Assembly: GCF_023101085.1 (NCBI RefSeq)
Contig: NZ_CP064703.1
Span: forward strand, 806,001 to 870,000
DNA length: 64,000 bases
Direction of reading: 5' to 3'
From: Bradyrhizobium sp. 170
GTDB taxonomy: Bacteria; Pseudomonadota; Alphaproteobacteria; Rhizobiales; Xanthobacteraceae
Of the stretch, positions 8,473-17,017 are shown piece by piece. The translations under genes and the position numbers were made by a program. Below the pieces are notes generated by a model. The model was given only the letters and a program-made list of their open reading frames with translations, had not been told where the DNA came from and made no database searches. How positions within the stretch are numbered: the first letter of the stretch is position 1; each line of letters begins with the position of its first letter.

Positions 8473-9266
8473 TGGTCCTTGCTCCCCAGATAGGCTTTGA
8501 TGACATCCGGGTCGGCCTGGACCTGGGCCGGTGTTCCTTCGGCGAGCTTGCGGCCGAAGTTGAGTGCGACGACGTGGTCGGCGATCGACATCACCAGACC
8601 CATGTGATGTTCGACGAGCAGCACGGTCATGTGGCGCTCGTCGCGAATGCGGCGGATCAGATCGCCGAGCACATGGACTTCTTCGTGGTTGAGGCCGCCG
8701 GCGGGCTCGTCGAGCAGCAGGATCTTCGGATCGGCGGCGAGTGCGCGCGCGAGTTCGACGCGCTTCTGGGTGCCGAAGGGCAGGCCGGAGACCACCGTGT
8801 GGGCGACGTCATTGAGATCCAGATAATCGAGGATCTCATGGACCTTCTTGTTGACGTCGGCTTCGGTGCGGCGAACCCAGGCGAGCTTGAGCGAGTCCGA
8901 GATGATGTCGCTCGAGGTGCGCGCGTGGGTGCCGACGCGAACGTTGTCGAGCACCGACAGATTGGGAAACAGCGCGACGTTCTGGAAGGTGCGGCCGATG
9001 CCGATTTCGGCGATCCGGTGCGGCGGACGCGTCAAAATGCTCACGCCCTCCATCAGAATATCGCCGGAGCTCGGCTGATAGAGTCGGGAGAGACAGTTGA
9101 ACAACGTCGTCTTGCCGGCGCCGTTCGGACCGATCAGTCCAAGGATGTTTCCCTTGTGCATGTTAAACGACACGCCGTTCAACGCGATGATGCCGCCGAA
9201 CACGACGCTGACGTCGCGAACCGCGAGCAGGGGAGCATTTCCCTGCGCGAGCTGGGCCTGCGTCAT
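8469..9266 (-). CDS. livG: ABC transporter ATP-binding protein, LivG family
   Basis: This 265-residue nucleotide-binding subunit has Walker A GPNGAGKTTLFN near residues 43-54. The LivG-specific degenerate signature GLPFGTQKRVELARALAADP lies near 150-170, followed by Walker B ILLLDEPAGGLN and the switch region VLLVEHHMGLVM. It is the first transporter gene of the minus-strand cluster. It lies 69 bases after the IclR gene on the same strand, so regulator and transporter could share a transcript. Confidence 0.93.
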   Translation of the reverse strand: MTQAQLAQGNAPLLAVRDVSVVFGGIIALNGVSFNMHKGNILGLIGPNGAGKTTLFNCLSRLYQPSSGDILMEGVSILTRPPHRIAEIGIGRTFQNVALFPNLSVLDNVRVGTHARTSSDIISDSLKLAWVRRTEADVNKKVHEILDYLDLNDVAHTVVSGLPFGTQKRVELARALAADPKILLLDEPAGGLNHEEVHVLGDLIRRIRDERHMTVLLVEHHMGLVMSIADHVVALNFGRKLAEGTPAQVQADPDVIKAYLGSKDQ

Positions 9267-9335
9267 CGGGTCTCGCCCGCGCTGATCACAGGGCGGGAAT
9301 GACCACGCGAAGATTTTCGCCAGTCGTGATGAAGG

Positions 9336-10199
9336 CTATCTGATCCCCTCGGACACACGTGCAACTTTTCCTCCTGCTTTCAACTTCTTGTTTTCTGCTT
9401 TTTTTGATTGCGGTGCTGCGCCGCCCAGCGCTGCCTCAATGTTCCTTACCATCGTGACAAGGCGAGGTCCAATATCGTTGATCAAGCGATCTTCCGTGAA
9501 GCGGAAAGCAGGCGCGCCACAATTAAAGGCATACGGTCCGGTTCCGTCGTTGAGCTTCAACGCCACCCCTACTGCGTGCACGTCCTCTTGCCATTCACCT
9601 GCGGAGATCGTGAATCCGTGACGCACAACCATTTCACCCGCGCGTTCGATACCGTCGCGCATCCGCGACCAGCGGCTACCGTAATGATCGCGCAGTTCGC
9701 GCAACAAGGTGGCGCGCTCATCCTCGGGCAGCGCCCAGATATAGGCGCGCCCCATCGCGGTCGTCGCGATCGGTACGCGCGAACCGACGTCGAGCTGCAC
9801 ACCAAGTAGCCCGGTACGGCTCTGCCCGAAATAGATCATGCTGTGACGGTCGCGTCCGCCGACGGCGACGGCGCCGCCGGTCTCGCGCATCAGTTCTTCA
9901 CGATAGGGTTCGGACAAATGCCGAACGCCGAGATTGGCAAGGGCGGCATACCCCAGCGCCATGGCTGATGGCGCGAGCTGATACTTCTCGAAGCGCGGAA
10001 CGGGTGTAAGATAACCCAGCTTGGTCAGGGTGTAGGTCAGCCGGGAAATGGTTGGCTTCGGCAAATTGGTACGGGCGGCGAGTTCTTGATTGCCGAGCAG
10101 TCCGTCGTTGGGATGAAATGCGCGCAACACATCAAGTCCGCGGGAAAGCGCGACGACGAAGCTGCGATCGGTCGCCACCTTTTTCCCTGGACGCTTCAT
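9336..10199 (-). CDS. IclR-family transcriptional regulator
   Basis: This 287-residue regulator has an N-terminal winged helix-turn-helix at about residues 14-75: ALSRGLDVLRAF, then NQELAARTNLPKPTISRLTYTL as the recognition region. An effector-binding IclR domain follows (GGAVAVGGRDRHSMIYF, SRVPIATTAMGRAYIWALP). The C-terminus has a basic low-complexity extension. It is divergent from the beta-oxidation operon and upstream of the Liv transporter. It most likely controls both sides in response to an acid or its CoA ester. A 19-bp palindrome in the shared intergenic region is the obvious candidate operator. Relatives include aromatic- and dicarboxylate-pathway IclR regulators; the effector is unknown. 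Confidence 0.9.
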   Translation of the reverse strand: MKRPGKKVATDRSFVVALSRGLDVLRAFHPNDGLLGNQELAARTNLPKPTISRLTYTLTKLGYLTPVPRFEKYQLAPSAMALGYAALANLGVRHLSEPYREELMRETGGAVAVGGRDRHSMIYFGQSRTGLLGVQLDVGSRVPIATTAMGRAYIWALPEDERATLLRELRDHYGSRWSRMRDGIERAGEMVVRHGFTISAGEWQEDVHAVGVALKLNDGTGPYAFNCGAPAFRFTEDRLINDIGPRLVTMVRNIEAALGGAAPQSKKAENKKLKAGGKVARVSEGIR

Positions 10200-10274
10200 T
10201 ACCCGCTACTGCTGATGAGCTCGTTGACAAGGGACGTGCTTCAAAATAACCCTCCCTGTCAAGATGTGGAATTA

Positions 10275-10293
10275 AATTTCGCAGTGCGAAATT
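10275..10293. promoter_or_regulatory. Candidate IclR operator (19-bp perfect palindrome)
   Basis: AATTTCGCA-G-TGCGAAATT is a perfect inverted repeat with 9-bp arms and one central base. A further GCGAAA half-copy follows at 10295-10300. It lies 76 bases from the regulator start and about 88 bases before the plus-strand operon, in an AT-rich patch of a GC-rich genome. Binding by the adjacent IclR protein is inference. Confidence 0.65.
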
Positions 10294-10338
10294 AGCGAAA
10301 ATGACCGTAGCTACTCAACGCAAGTCGAGCAGCATCCA

Positions 10339-10370
10339 AGAACAAACGATCCAGAGAACAAACGATCCAG
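10339..10370 (+). repeat. Exact 16-bp tandem duplication in the leader of the acyl-CoA operon
   Basis: AGAACAAACGATCCAG occurs twice head to tail (10339-10354 and 10355-10370), directly before the GGGAGAG ribosome site of the gene starting at 10381. Confidence 0.9.
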
Positions 10371-10380
10371 GGAGAGTCCC

Positions 10381-12477
10381 GTGAGCGAAGTGGTAAAACT
10401 CGAGCGTCAAGACGTCATCGCCATCGTCACGGTCAACAGTCCTCCCGTCAACGCGCTGAGCGCCGCGGTGCGCGGCGGTATTTTCGAGTGCATGAAAAGC
10501 GCGATCGCCGATGCCGAAGTGAAGGCCATCGTGCTGACCTGCGGCGGCCGCACCTTCATCGCCGGCGCCGACATCACCGAATTCGGCAAGCCGCCGAAGC
10601 CGCCCGGCCTCGCCGAAGTGCTTGTCCTGATGGAGAACTCGCCGAAGCCGATCATTGCCGCCATCCACGGCACCGCGCTCGGCGGCGGCCTCGAAGTCGC
10701 TCTGGCATGCCACTATCGCGTCGCGACCAAGGAAGCGAAGCTTGGCCTGCCGGAAGTGAAGCTCGGCCTTCTGCCGGGTGCCGGCGGTACCCAGCGGCTC
10801 CCGCGCGCGGTCGGCCCGGAACTCGCGGTCAAGATGATTGTCAGCGGCGATCCGATCGGCGCGGCGGACGCGCTCAAGAACGGCCTGATCGAGGAAATCG
10901 TCGAAGGCCCGGCCGTCGGCGGCGAGGCCTTTGCCCGCAAGGTGCTGGCGGAGAAGCGTCCCTTGCGCAAGCTGCGCGACGACGACTCCAAGCTCGCAGC
11001 GGCCAAGGCCGACATTTCGATCTTCACCAATGCGGTCGCAGTCCTGACCAAGAAGGCGCGCGGGCTCGAAGCGCCGTTCGCGGCCGCAGATGCCGTCCGC
11101 GCCGCGATCGAGCTGCCGTTCGACGAAGGATTGAAGAAGGAGCGCGAAGGTTTTCTCAAGCTCGTCGCCAGCGACCAGTCGAAGGCGCAGCGCTATGCGT
11201 TCTTCTCCGAGCGTGAAGCCGCCAAGATCGCCGGAGTTCCTGAAGGAACGAAGGCGCGTCCCGTCGAGCGCGTCGCCATCATCGGCGCCGGCACCATGGG
11301 CGGCGGTATCGCGATGTCGTTCGCCAATGCCGGTATCCCGGTGACGCTGATCGAGACCGGCGAAGAGCAGCTCAAGCGCGGCCTGGGCGTGATGCAGAAG
11401 AACTACGAGGCAACCGCCGCGCGCGGCGGCATCCCCGCCGATGCTCCGGCCAAGCGCATGGGCCTGATCACGGGCGTTGTCGGCCTCGAGAACGTCAAGG
11501 ACGCTGACCTGGTGATCGAAGCCGTGTTCGAGACCATGGCGGTCAAGAAGGAAGTGTTCGAGGCGCTCGACAAGCACGCCAAGCCGGGCGCGGTGCTGGC
11601 TTCCAACACCTCGTACCTCAACATCGACGAAATCGCGAAGGTTACAAAACGTCCGCAGGACGTGCTCGGCATGCACTTCTTCTCGCCGGCCAACGTGATG
11701 AAGCTGTGCGAAATCGTGCGCGCGGAGAAGACCGCGCCGGACGCGCTGACGACCGCCGTCTCCATCGCGCGCAAGATCGCAAAGGTGCCGGCCGTGGTCG
11801 GCGTCTGCGACGGTTTTGTCGGCAACCGCATGCTGGCCCAGCGCGGCAAGCAGTCGGAAAAGTTGCTGTTCGAAGGCGCGTTGCCGCAGCAGGTCGATGC
11901 GGTCGTGACGAAGTTCGGCATGCCGATGGGCCCGTTCGCGATGAGCGATCTCGCAGGCCTCGATATCGGCTGGCGTTCGCGCAAGGACCGCGGCATCAAG
12001 TCGGAAATAGCCGACGCGCTGTGCGAGGCCGGGCGCTTCGGCCAGAAGACCGGCAAGGGCTATTACAAGTATGAAGCCGGGTCGCGCGCGGCGTTGCCGG
12101 ATCCGGAAGTCGAAAAGCTGATCGACGAGACCCTGCAGCGCCTCGGCCGCAAGAAGCGCGTCGTCAGCGACGACGAAATTCTGGAGCGCATGATGTACCC
12201 GATGATCAACGAGGGTGCGCGCATCCTCGAAGAGAACATCGCGGCGCGGCCGAGCGACATCGACGTGATCTGGCTCTACGGTTATGGCTGGCCGATCTAT
12301 CGCGGCGGCCCGATGTTCTACGCCGACCAGGTCGGCCTCAAGCACATCGCCGATCGTCTCTCCTATTACGCCAAGGAGACCAACGATCCCTCGCTCGAAC
12401 CGGCGCCGCTGCTCAAGCGTCTGGCCGCGGAGGGCAAGACCTTTGCGTCGCTGGCCGCGCAGTCGAAAGCGGCTTGA
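10381..12477 (+). CDS. Bifunctional enoyl-CoA hydratase / 3-hydroxyacyl-CoA dehydrogenase (FadB/PimF type)
   Basis: This 698-residue protein is a fused beta-oxidation enzyme. Residues 1 to about 190 form a crotonase domain (PPVNALS near 21, AGADITEFG near 61, GTALGGGLEVALACHYR near 98). From about 295 a 3-hydroxyacyl-CoA dehydrogenase follows: NAD-binding GAGTMGGGIAMSFANAG, then SNTSYLNIDEIA and GMHFFSPANVMKL, with a second C-terminal dehydrogenase domain ending at WLYGYGWPIYRGGPMFYAD. The start is GTG behind AGGGAGAG. The stop directly abuts the ATG of the ligase gene. The order hydratase/dehydrogenase, ligase, two dehydrogenases recalls the R. palustris pim operon as I remember it, so PimF-like is the best guess; a general FadJ role is the alternative. 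Confidence 0.9.
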   Translation: MSEVVKLERQDVIAIVTVNSPPVNALSAAVRGGIFECMKSAIADAEVKAIVLTCGGRTFIAGADITEFGKPPKPPGLAEVLVLMENSPKPIIAAIHGTALGGGLEVALACHYRVATKEAKLGLPEVKLGLLPGAGGTQRLPRAVGPELAVKMIVSGDPIGAADALKNGLIEEIVEGPAVGGEAFARKVLAEKRPLRKLRDDDSKLAAAKADISIFTNAVAVLTKKARGLEAPFAAADAVRAAIELPFDEGLKKEREGFLKLVASDQSKAQRYAFFSEREAAKIAGVPEGTKARPVERVAIIGAGTMGGGIAMSFANAGIPVTLIETGEEQLKRGLGVMQKNYEATAARGGIPADAPAKRMGLITGVVGLENVKDADLVIEAVFETMAVKKEVFEALDKHAKPGAVLASNTSYLNIDEIAKVTKRPQDVLGMHFFSPANVMKLCEIVRAEKTAPDALTTAVSIARKIAKVPAVVGVCDGFVGNRMLAQRGKQSEKLLFEGALPQQVDAVVTKFGMPMGPFAMSDLAGLDIGWRSRKDRGIKSEIADALCEAGRFGQKTGKGYYKYEAGSRAALPDPEVEKLIDETLQRLGRKKRVVSDDEILERMMYPMINEGARILEENIAARPSDIDVIWLYGYGWPIYRGGPMFYADQVGLKHIADRLSYYAKETNDPSLEPAPLLKRLAAEGKTFASLAAQSKAA

Positions 12478-14169
12478 ATGGGACACCCCGGAGAGCAGTT
12501 CTATCCGGAAGGCGTTCGCTGGGACGATCCGATCGCACGCGGCACGCTGCCCGACCTGTTGTCGGCAGCGGTCGCCGAATTCGGATCGCGCCCCGCCATC
12601 GAATTTCGCGACCGGCCGATCAGTTTCACCGAGCTTGAAGCACTGGTGGAGACCGCAGCCAGCGCCTTCCTTCGCGCCGGCTACGGCAGGAACAGCTCGA
12701 TCGCGCTGTTCCTCGGCAATACGCCCGACCATCCCGTCAATTTCTTCGGCGGTCTGAAAGCGGGCGCCCGAATCGTGCATCTGTCGCCGCTGGACGGCGA
12801 GATCGCGCTGTCGCACAAGCTCACGGACTCCGGTGCGCGCGTGCTGGTCACCAGCAGTCTCTCGGCGCTGTTGCCGACCGCGCTGAAATTGCTGGACAAG
12901 GGTTTGCTCGATCGCTTGATCGTCTGCGAGGACGATCATTGGGGCAGGATCGGAGCGCCGCAGACGGGGCTGCCGGAAAACCCTGCGGTCATCACTTATA
13001 GACAATTCATCGACGGCGCGGCGAAGCCAGAGCAATGGCCTGCGATTTCGCCCGATGACGTCGCGCTGCTGCAATATACCGGCGGCACTACAGGGCTTCC
13101 AAAAGGCGCGATGCTGAGCCATGGCAATCTGACGTCCGCGGTGTCGATCTTCGACGCCTGGGGCAAGCCGGGGCGTGCCGAGCGCAATGCGATCGAGCGC
13201 GTGATCTGCGTGTTGCCGCTGTTCCACATCTATTCGCTGACGGTGGTGCTGCTGTCGTCGATCCTGCGCGGCAATCTTATTTCGATGCACCAGCGTTTTG
13301 ACGTCGAGGCTGTGATGCGCGACATCGAAGTGAAGCGCGCGACGGTGTTTCCCGGCGTGCCGACGATGTGGATCGCGATCGCCGCCTTGCCGGATCTGGA
13401 CAAGCGCGATTTGTCGTCGCTGGTCATCGCTGGCTCGGGCGGTGCGCCGCTGCCGGTGGAAGTGGCGCGGATCCTGGAGCGCAGGGTCGGCATGAAGCTG
13501 AAGAGCGGCTGGGGTATGACAGAAACCGGCTCCCCCGGCACCGCCCACCCCAAGGAAGGTCCGGACAAGCCAGGCTCGATCGGCCTGATGCTCCCCGGCA
13601 TCGAAGTGGACGTGGTATCGCTGGAAGACCCGACGAAGCTGATGCCGGTGGGCGAAACCGGCGAACTCCGCGTCCGCGGCCCGAACGTCACCAAAGGCTA
13701 CCTGAACCGGCCGCAGGAAACCGCGAAGGCCTTTGTCGGCGATCGCTTCCTCACCGGCGACATCGGCTACATGGATGCCGACGGCTATTTCTACCTGGTC
13801 GACCGCAAGACGGACATGATCATTTCCGGTGGCTTCAACGTCTATCCGCAGATGATCGAGCAGGCGATCTACACCCATCCCGCCGTGCAGGAAGTGATCG
13901 TGATCGGGATTCCCGACGACTACCGCGGCGAGGCTGCGAAGGCCTTCATCAAGCTGCGCGGCGGCGCCAAGCCGTTCACGCTGGACGAATTGCGTGCGTT
14001 CCTGACAGGCAAGATCGGCAGGCACGAACTGCCGGCTGCGCTCGATTTCGTCGACGAGCTGCCGCGCACGGCGGTCGGCAAATTGTCGCGTCACGAACTG
14101 CGGATGCAGCAGTCGTCGCAGGCCGCATCAGTTAAACAGCAACAAGTCGCAACAGGAGGCCGTTCTTAG
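12478..14169 (+). CDS. Acid-CoA ligase, AMP-forming (PimA/FadD type)
   Basis: This 563-residue adenylate-forming enzyme activates a carboxylic acid with ATP and CoA. The ATP motif YTGGTTGLPKGA lies near residues 198-210, GWGMTETGSPG near 343, and the hinge and C-terminal domain show GDIGYMDADGYFYLVDRKTD and IISGGFNVYP near 420-460. The invariant lysine region at the end reads LPRTAVGKLSR. The ATG follows the upstream stop with no gap (TGAATG), so the two genes are coupled. Substrate specificity cannot be read; medium-chain mono- or dicarboxylic acid is inferred from the neighbours. Confidence 0.9.
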   Translation: MGHPGEQFYPEGVRWDDPIARGTLPDLLSAAVAEFGSRPAIEFRDRPISFTELEALVETAASAFLRAGYGRNSSIALFLGNTPDHPVNFFGGLKAGARIVHLSPLDGEIALSHKLTDSGARVLVTSSLSALLPTALKLLDKGLLDRLIVCEDDHWGRIGAPQTGLPENPAVITYRQFIDGAAKPEQWPAISPDDVALLQYTGGTTGLPKGAMLSHGNLTSAVSIFDAWGKPGRAERNAIERVICVLPLFHIYSLTVVLLSSILRGNLISMHQRFDVEAVMRDIEVKRATVFPGVPTMWIAIAALPDLDKRDLSSLVIAGSGGAPLPVEVARILERRVGMKLKSGWGMTETGSPGTAHPKEGPDKPGSIGLMLPGIEVDVVSLEDPTKLMPVGETGELRVRGPNVTKGYLNRPQETAKAFVGDRFLTGDIGYMDADGYFYLVDRKTDMIISGGFNVYPQMIEQAIYTHPAVQEVIVIGIPDDYRGEAAKAFIKLRGGAKPFTLDELRAFLTGKIGRHELPAALDFVDELPRTAVGKLSRHELRMQQSSQAASVKQQQVATGGRS

Positions 14170-14177
14170 CACTCCGC

Positions 14178-14296
14178 CGTCGTCCCTGCGAACGCAGGGA
14201 CCCATACGCCGCGGTCCCGGCCTGGGGCACTTGGGGTTACGGCTCGGACAACACTTGCGACGGTGGCTATGGGTCCCTGCGTTCGCAGGGACGACG
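14178..14296. repeat. Palindromic intergenic repeat, family A, copy 1
   Basis: Both ends are small perfect hairpins (GTCCCTGCG-AA-CGCAGGGAC and GTCCCTGCG-TT-CGCAGGGAC) and the two ends are also complementary to each other, with about 60 bases between. Other copies lie at 17845-19459 (split by an IS) and 30141-30258. It fills the gap between the ligase and the first acyl-CoA dehydrogenase. Confidence 0.9.
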
Positions 14297-14347
14297 AGAT
14301 ATAGAGTTCGCGTTAGCAGGAATTGAATTCGCTCACAGGAGGATCCG

Positions 14348-15538
14348 ATGGATCTCGCTTTCAGCAAGGAAGAAATCGCGTTTCGTGAGGAGGTGCGGGC
14401 CTTCTTCCGGGACAACGTGCCGCCGGAAACGCGGCGCAAGATGGTGGAGGGCCGCCACCTCTCCAAGGACGAGATGGTCGCCTGGTGGCGCATCCTGAAC
14501 AAGAAGGGCTGGGGCTGCTCGCACTGGCCGAAGGAATATGGCGGCACAGGCTGGACCTCCGTGCAGCATTACATCTTCAACGAAGAGCTGCAGATGCACC
14601 CCGCGCCGGCGCCGCTCGCCTTCGGCGTCAGCATGGTCGGCCCGGTCATCTACACTTTTGGCAACGAGACGCAGAAGAAGCAGTATTTACCGCGCATCGC
14701 CAATGTCGACGACTGGTGGTGCCAGGGCTTTTCGGAGCCCGGCTCCGGCTCAGATCTTGCGTCGCTGAAAACCAAGGCCGAGCGCAAGGGCGACAAGTAC
14801 ATCATCAACGGCCAGAAGACCTGGACCACGCTGGCCCAGCACGCCGACATGATCTTCTGCCTGTGCCGCACCGACACCAATGCGAAGAAGCAGATGGGCA
14901 TCTCCTTCATCGTGTTCGACATGAAGTCGAAGGGCGTCACCGTGCGCCCGATCGAGACCATCGACGGCGGCCGTGAGGTCAACGAAGTGTTCTTCGACGA
15001 CGTCGAGGTGCCGGTCGAGAATCTGATCGGCGAGGAGAACAAGGGCTGGGACTACGCAAAATTCCTGCTCGGCAACGAGCGCACCGGCATCGCCCGCGTC
15101 GGCGTCTCCAAGGAGCGGCTGCGCCGCATCAAGGACCTCGCCTCCAAGGTCGAGCAGAACGGCAAGCCCGTGATCGAGGACCAGGGTTTCCGCGAAAAAC
15201 TCGCCGCCTGCGAGATCGAGCTGAAGGCGCTCGAACTCACGCAGCTTCGCGTCGTCGCGGATGAAGGCAAGCACGGCAAGGGCAAGCCCAACCCGGCGTC
15301 TTCGGTGCTGAAGATCAAGGGTTCGGAAATCCAGCAGACCACCACCGAACTCCTGATGGAAGTGATCGGCCCGTTCGCAGCACCCTACGACGTGCATGGC
15401 GACGACGGCTCCAACGAGACCATGGACTGGACCGCCCAGATCGCGCCGAGCTACTTCAATAACCGCAAGGTCTCGATCTACGGCGGCTCCAACGAGATCC
15501 AGCGCAACATCATCACCAAGGCGGTGCTGGGGCTTTAA
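14348..15538 (+). CDS. Acyl-CoA dehydrogenase (PimC-like, large subunit)
   Basis: This 396-residue flavoprotein introduces the alpha-beta double bond into acyl-CoA. It has the family's N-terminal helical domain, a middle beta domain (GFSEPGSGSDLASLKTKAER near 135-155, YIINGQKTWTT near 153) and a C-terminal helical domain ending in IYGGSNEIQRNIITKAVLGL. In the final motif a Gly replaces the Glu that serves as base in MCAD-type enzymes (IYEGT), as in several two-component dehydrogenases. AGGAGG sits a few bases before the ATG at 14348. Paired with the gene at 15715 it resembles a heteromeric dehydrogenase such as pimeloyl-CoA dehydrogenase. Confidence 0.88.
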   Translation: MDLAFSKEEIAFREEVRAFFRDNVPPETRRKMVEGRHLSKDEMVAWWRILNKKGWGCSHWPKEYGGTGWTSVQHYIFNEELQMHPAPAPLAFGVSMVGPVIYTFGNETQKKQYLPRIANVDDWWCQGFSEPGSGSDLASLKTKAERKGDKYIINGQKTWTTLAQHADMIFCLCRTDTNAKKQMGISFIVFDMKSKGVTVRPIETIDGGREVNEVFFDDVEVPVENLIGEENKGWDYAKFLLGNERTGIARVGVSKERLRRIKDLASKVEQNGKPVIEDQGFREKLAACEIELKALELTQLRVVADEGKHGKGKPNPASSVLKIKGSEIQQTTTELLMEVIGPFAAPYDVHGDDGSNETMDWTAQIAPSYFNNRKVSIYGGSNEIQRNIITKAVLGL

Positions 15539-15561
15539 GAGGCTTAGCGAACAACACAGGT

Positions 15562-15659
15562 GTCGTCCCCCGCGAAGGCGGGGGACCCAGTACGCCGCGG
15601 CGGGCATGCTTACGGCAGGCGCCTGCGATTACTGGATCCCCGCCTACGCGGGGATGACG
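15562..15659. repeat. Palindromic intergenic repeat, family B, copy 1
   Basis: The element opens with GTCGTCCCCCGCGAAGGCGG and closes with ATCCCCGCCTACGCGGGGAT plus GACG. Each end is a hairpin and the ends are mutually complementary. It sits between the two acyl-CoA dehydrogenase genes. A relative lies at 40645-40769. Confidence 0.85.
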
Positions 15660-15714
15660 ATTGAAAGCTCGGCAACGGCGTTGCCCGAATTGAATTCTGG
15701 AGAAAGTAACGAAC

Positions 15715-16857
15715 ATGGATTTTGATTTGTCCGAGGAGCAGCGCCTTCTCAAGGAAAGCATCGACGGTCTGTTGACCGACTCCTACGATTTCGATGCGCG
15801 CAAGAAGTACCAGAAAGAGAAGGGCGGCTGGAGCAAGGCCGTCTGGGGCAAGCTCGCCGAGCAGGGCTTGCTGGGCCTGCCGTTCGCCGAGGCCGATGGC
15901 GGCTTTGGCGCCGGCGCGGTCGAGACCATGATCGTGATGGAGGCGCTCGGCAAGGCGCTGGTGCTGGAGCCGTATCTCGCCACCGTCGTGATCGGCGGCG
16001 GCTTCCTGCGCCACGGCGGCTCGGCCGAGCAGAAGGCCGCGCACATCCCCGGCATCATCGACGGCAGCAAGACCTTTGCGTTCGCGCAGCTCGAGAAGAA
16101 CTCGCGCTACGACCTCGGCGATGTCGCGACCACCGCCAAGAAGAAGGGTTCGGGATGGGTCATCGACGGCGAAAAGTTCGTCGTCCTCAATGGCGAGAAC
16201 GCCGACACCCTGATCGTGACCGCGCGGACCAAGGGTGGCCAGCGCGACAAGACCGGCATCGGCGTATTCCTGGTCCCGGCGAACGCCAAGGGCGTTACCC
16301 GCAAGGGCTATCCGACCCAGGACGGCCTGCATGCGGCTGACATCACCTTCACCGGCGTCGAAGTCGGCGCAGATGCCGCGATCGGCGATCCCGAGAACGG
16401 CCTCGCCCTGATCGAGCGCGTGGTGGACGAAGCCCGCACCGCGATGTGCGCGGAAGCCGTCGGCGCGATGGATGAATCGCTGAAGAGCACGGTCGAATAT
16501 CTCAAGACCCGCAAACAGTTCGGCGTGCCGATCGGCAGCTTCCAGACGCTGCAGCACCGCGCCGCCGACATGTTCGTGGCGCTCGAACAGGCCCGCAGCA
16601 TGTCGATGTTCGCGACCATGGCGGCCGATTTCGACAGCGCCAAGGAGCGCGCGACCGCGGTCGCCGCCGCCAAGGTGCAGATCGGCAAGTCCGGCAAGTT
16701 CATCGGCCAGCAGTCGATCCAGCTTCACGGCGGCATCGGCATGACCCAGGAAGCCAAGATCGGCCACTACTTCAAGCGGCTGACCATGATCGAAAACACC
16801 TTTGGCGACACCGACTACCACCTCCGCCGCGTCACGGACGCGGGCGGGCTGGTGTAG
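15715..16857 (+). CDS. Acyl-CoA dehydrogenase (PimD-like, small subunit)
   Basis: This is a second, divergent acyl-CoA dehydrogenase of 380 residues. The N-terminus MDFDLSEEQRLLKESIDGLL and the end LHGGIGMTQEAKIGHYFKRL are characteristic of the smaller partner in two-subunit acyl-CoA dehydrogenases. The middle domain shows KKKGSGWVIDGEKFVVLNGE near 140-160, and RKQFGVPIGSFQTLQHRAAD lies near 262-282. A GGAG lies about 10 bases upstream of the ATG. Two dehydrogenases in one operon suggest a heteromer for a bulky or charged acyl-CoA, but two independent homomers are possible. Confidence 0.87.
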   Translation: MDFDLSEEQRLLKESIDGLLTDSYDFDARKKYQKEKGGWSKAVWGKLAEQGLLGLPFAEADGGFGAGAVETMIVMEALGKALVLEPYLATVVIGGGFLRHGGSAEQKAAHIPGIIDGSKTFAFAQLEKNSRYDLGDVATTAKKKGSGWVIDGEKFVVLNGENADTLIVTARTKGGQRDKTGIGVFLVPANAKGVTRKGYPTQDGLHAADITFTGVEVGADAAIGDPENGLALIERVVDEARTAMCAEAVGAMDESLKSTVEYLKTRKQFGVPIGSFQTLQHRAADMFVALEQARSMSMFATMAADFDSAKERATAVAAAKVQIGKSGKFIGQQSIQLHGGIGMTQEAKIGHYFKRLTMIENTFGDTDYHLRRVTDAGGLV

Positions 16858-16863
16858 TTCTTC

Positions 16864-16991
16864 CGTCATTCCGGGGCATCGCGAAGCGATGAGCCCGGAA
16901 TCCATCTCGCAACTTGCGCAGCGGCCCGATGGATTCTCTGATGTGCAATTGCACATCATAGCTCGCGACTTCGTCGCGCCCCGGAATGACG
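16864..16991. repeat. Palindromic intergenic repeat, family C
   Basis: The element starts CGTCATTCCGGGG and ends CCCCGGAATGACG, so its ends are complementary. Inside are hairpins GCATCGCGAAGCGATG and GTGCAATTGCAC. It sits between the second dehydrogenase and the SDR gene. Confidence 0.85.
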
Positions 16992-17017
16992 GGGCAAGGG
17001 TCAGGGAGCCAACAACA

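Noticed and set aside
10315..14094. Open frame of 1259 codons on the minus strand opposite the hydratase/dehydrogenase and ligase genes
   Set aside because: It is an antisense shadow of two well-recognised enzymes with no domain of its own.
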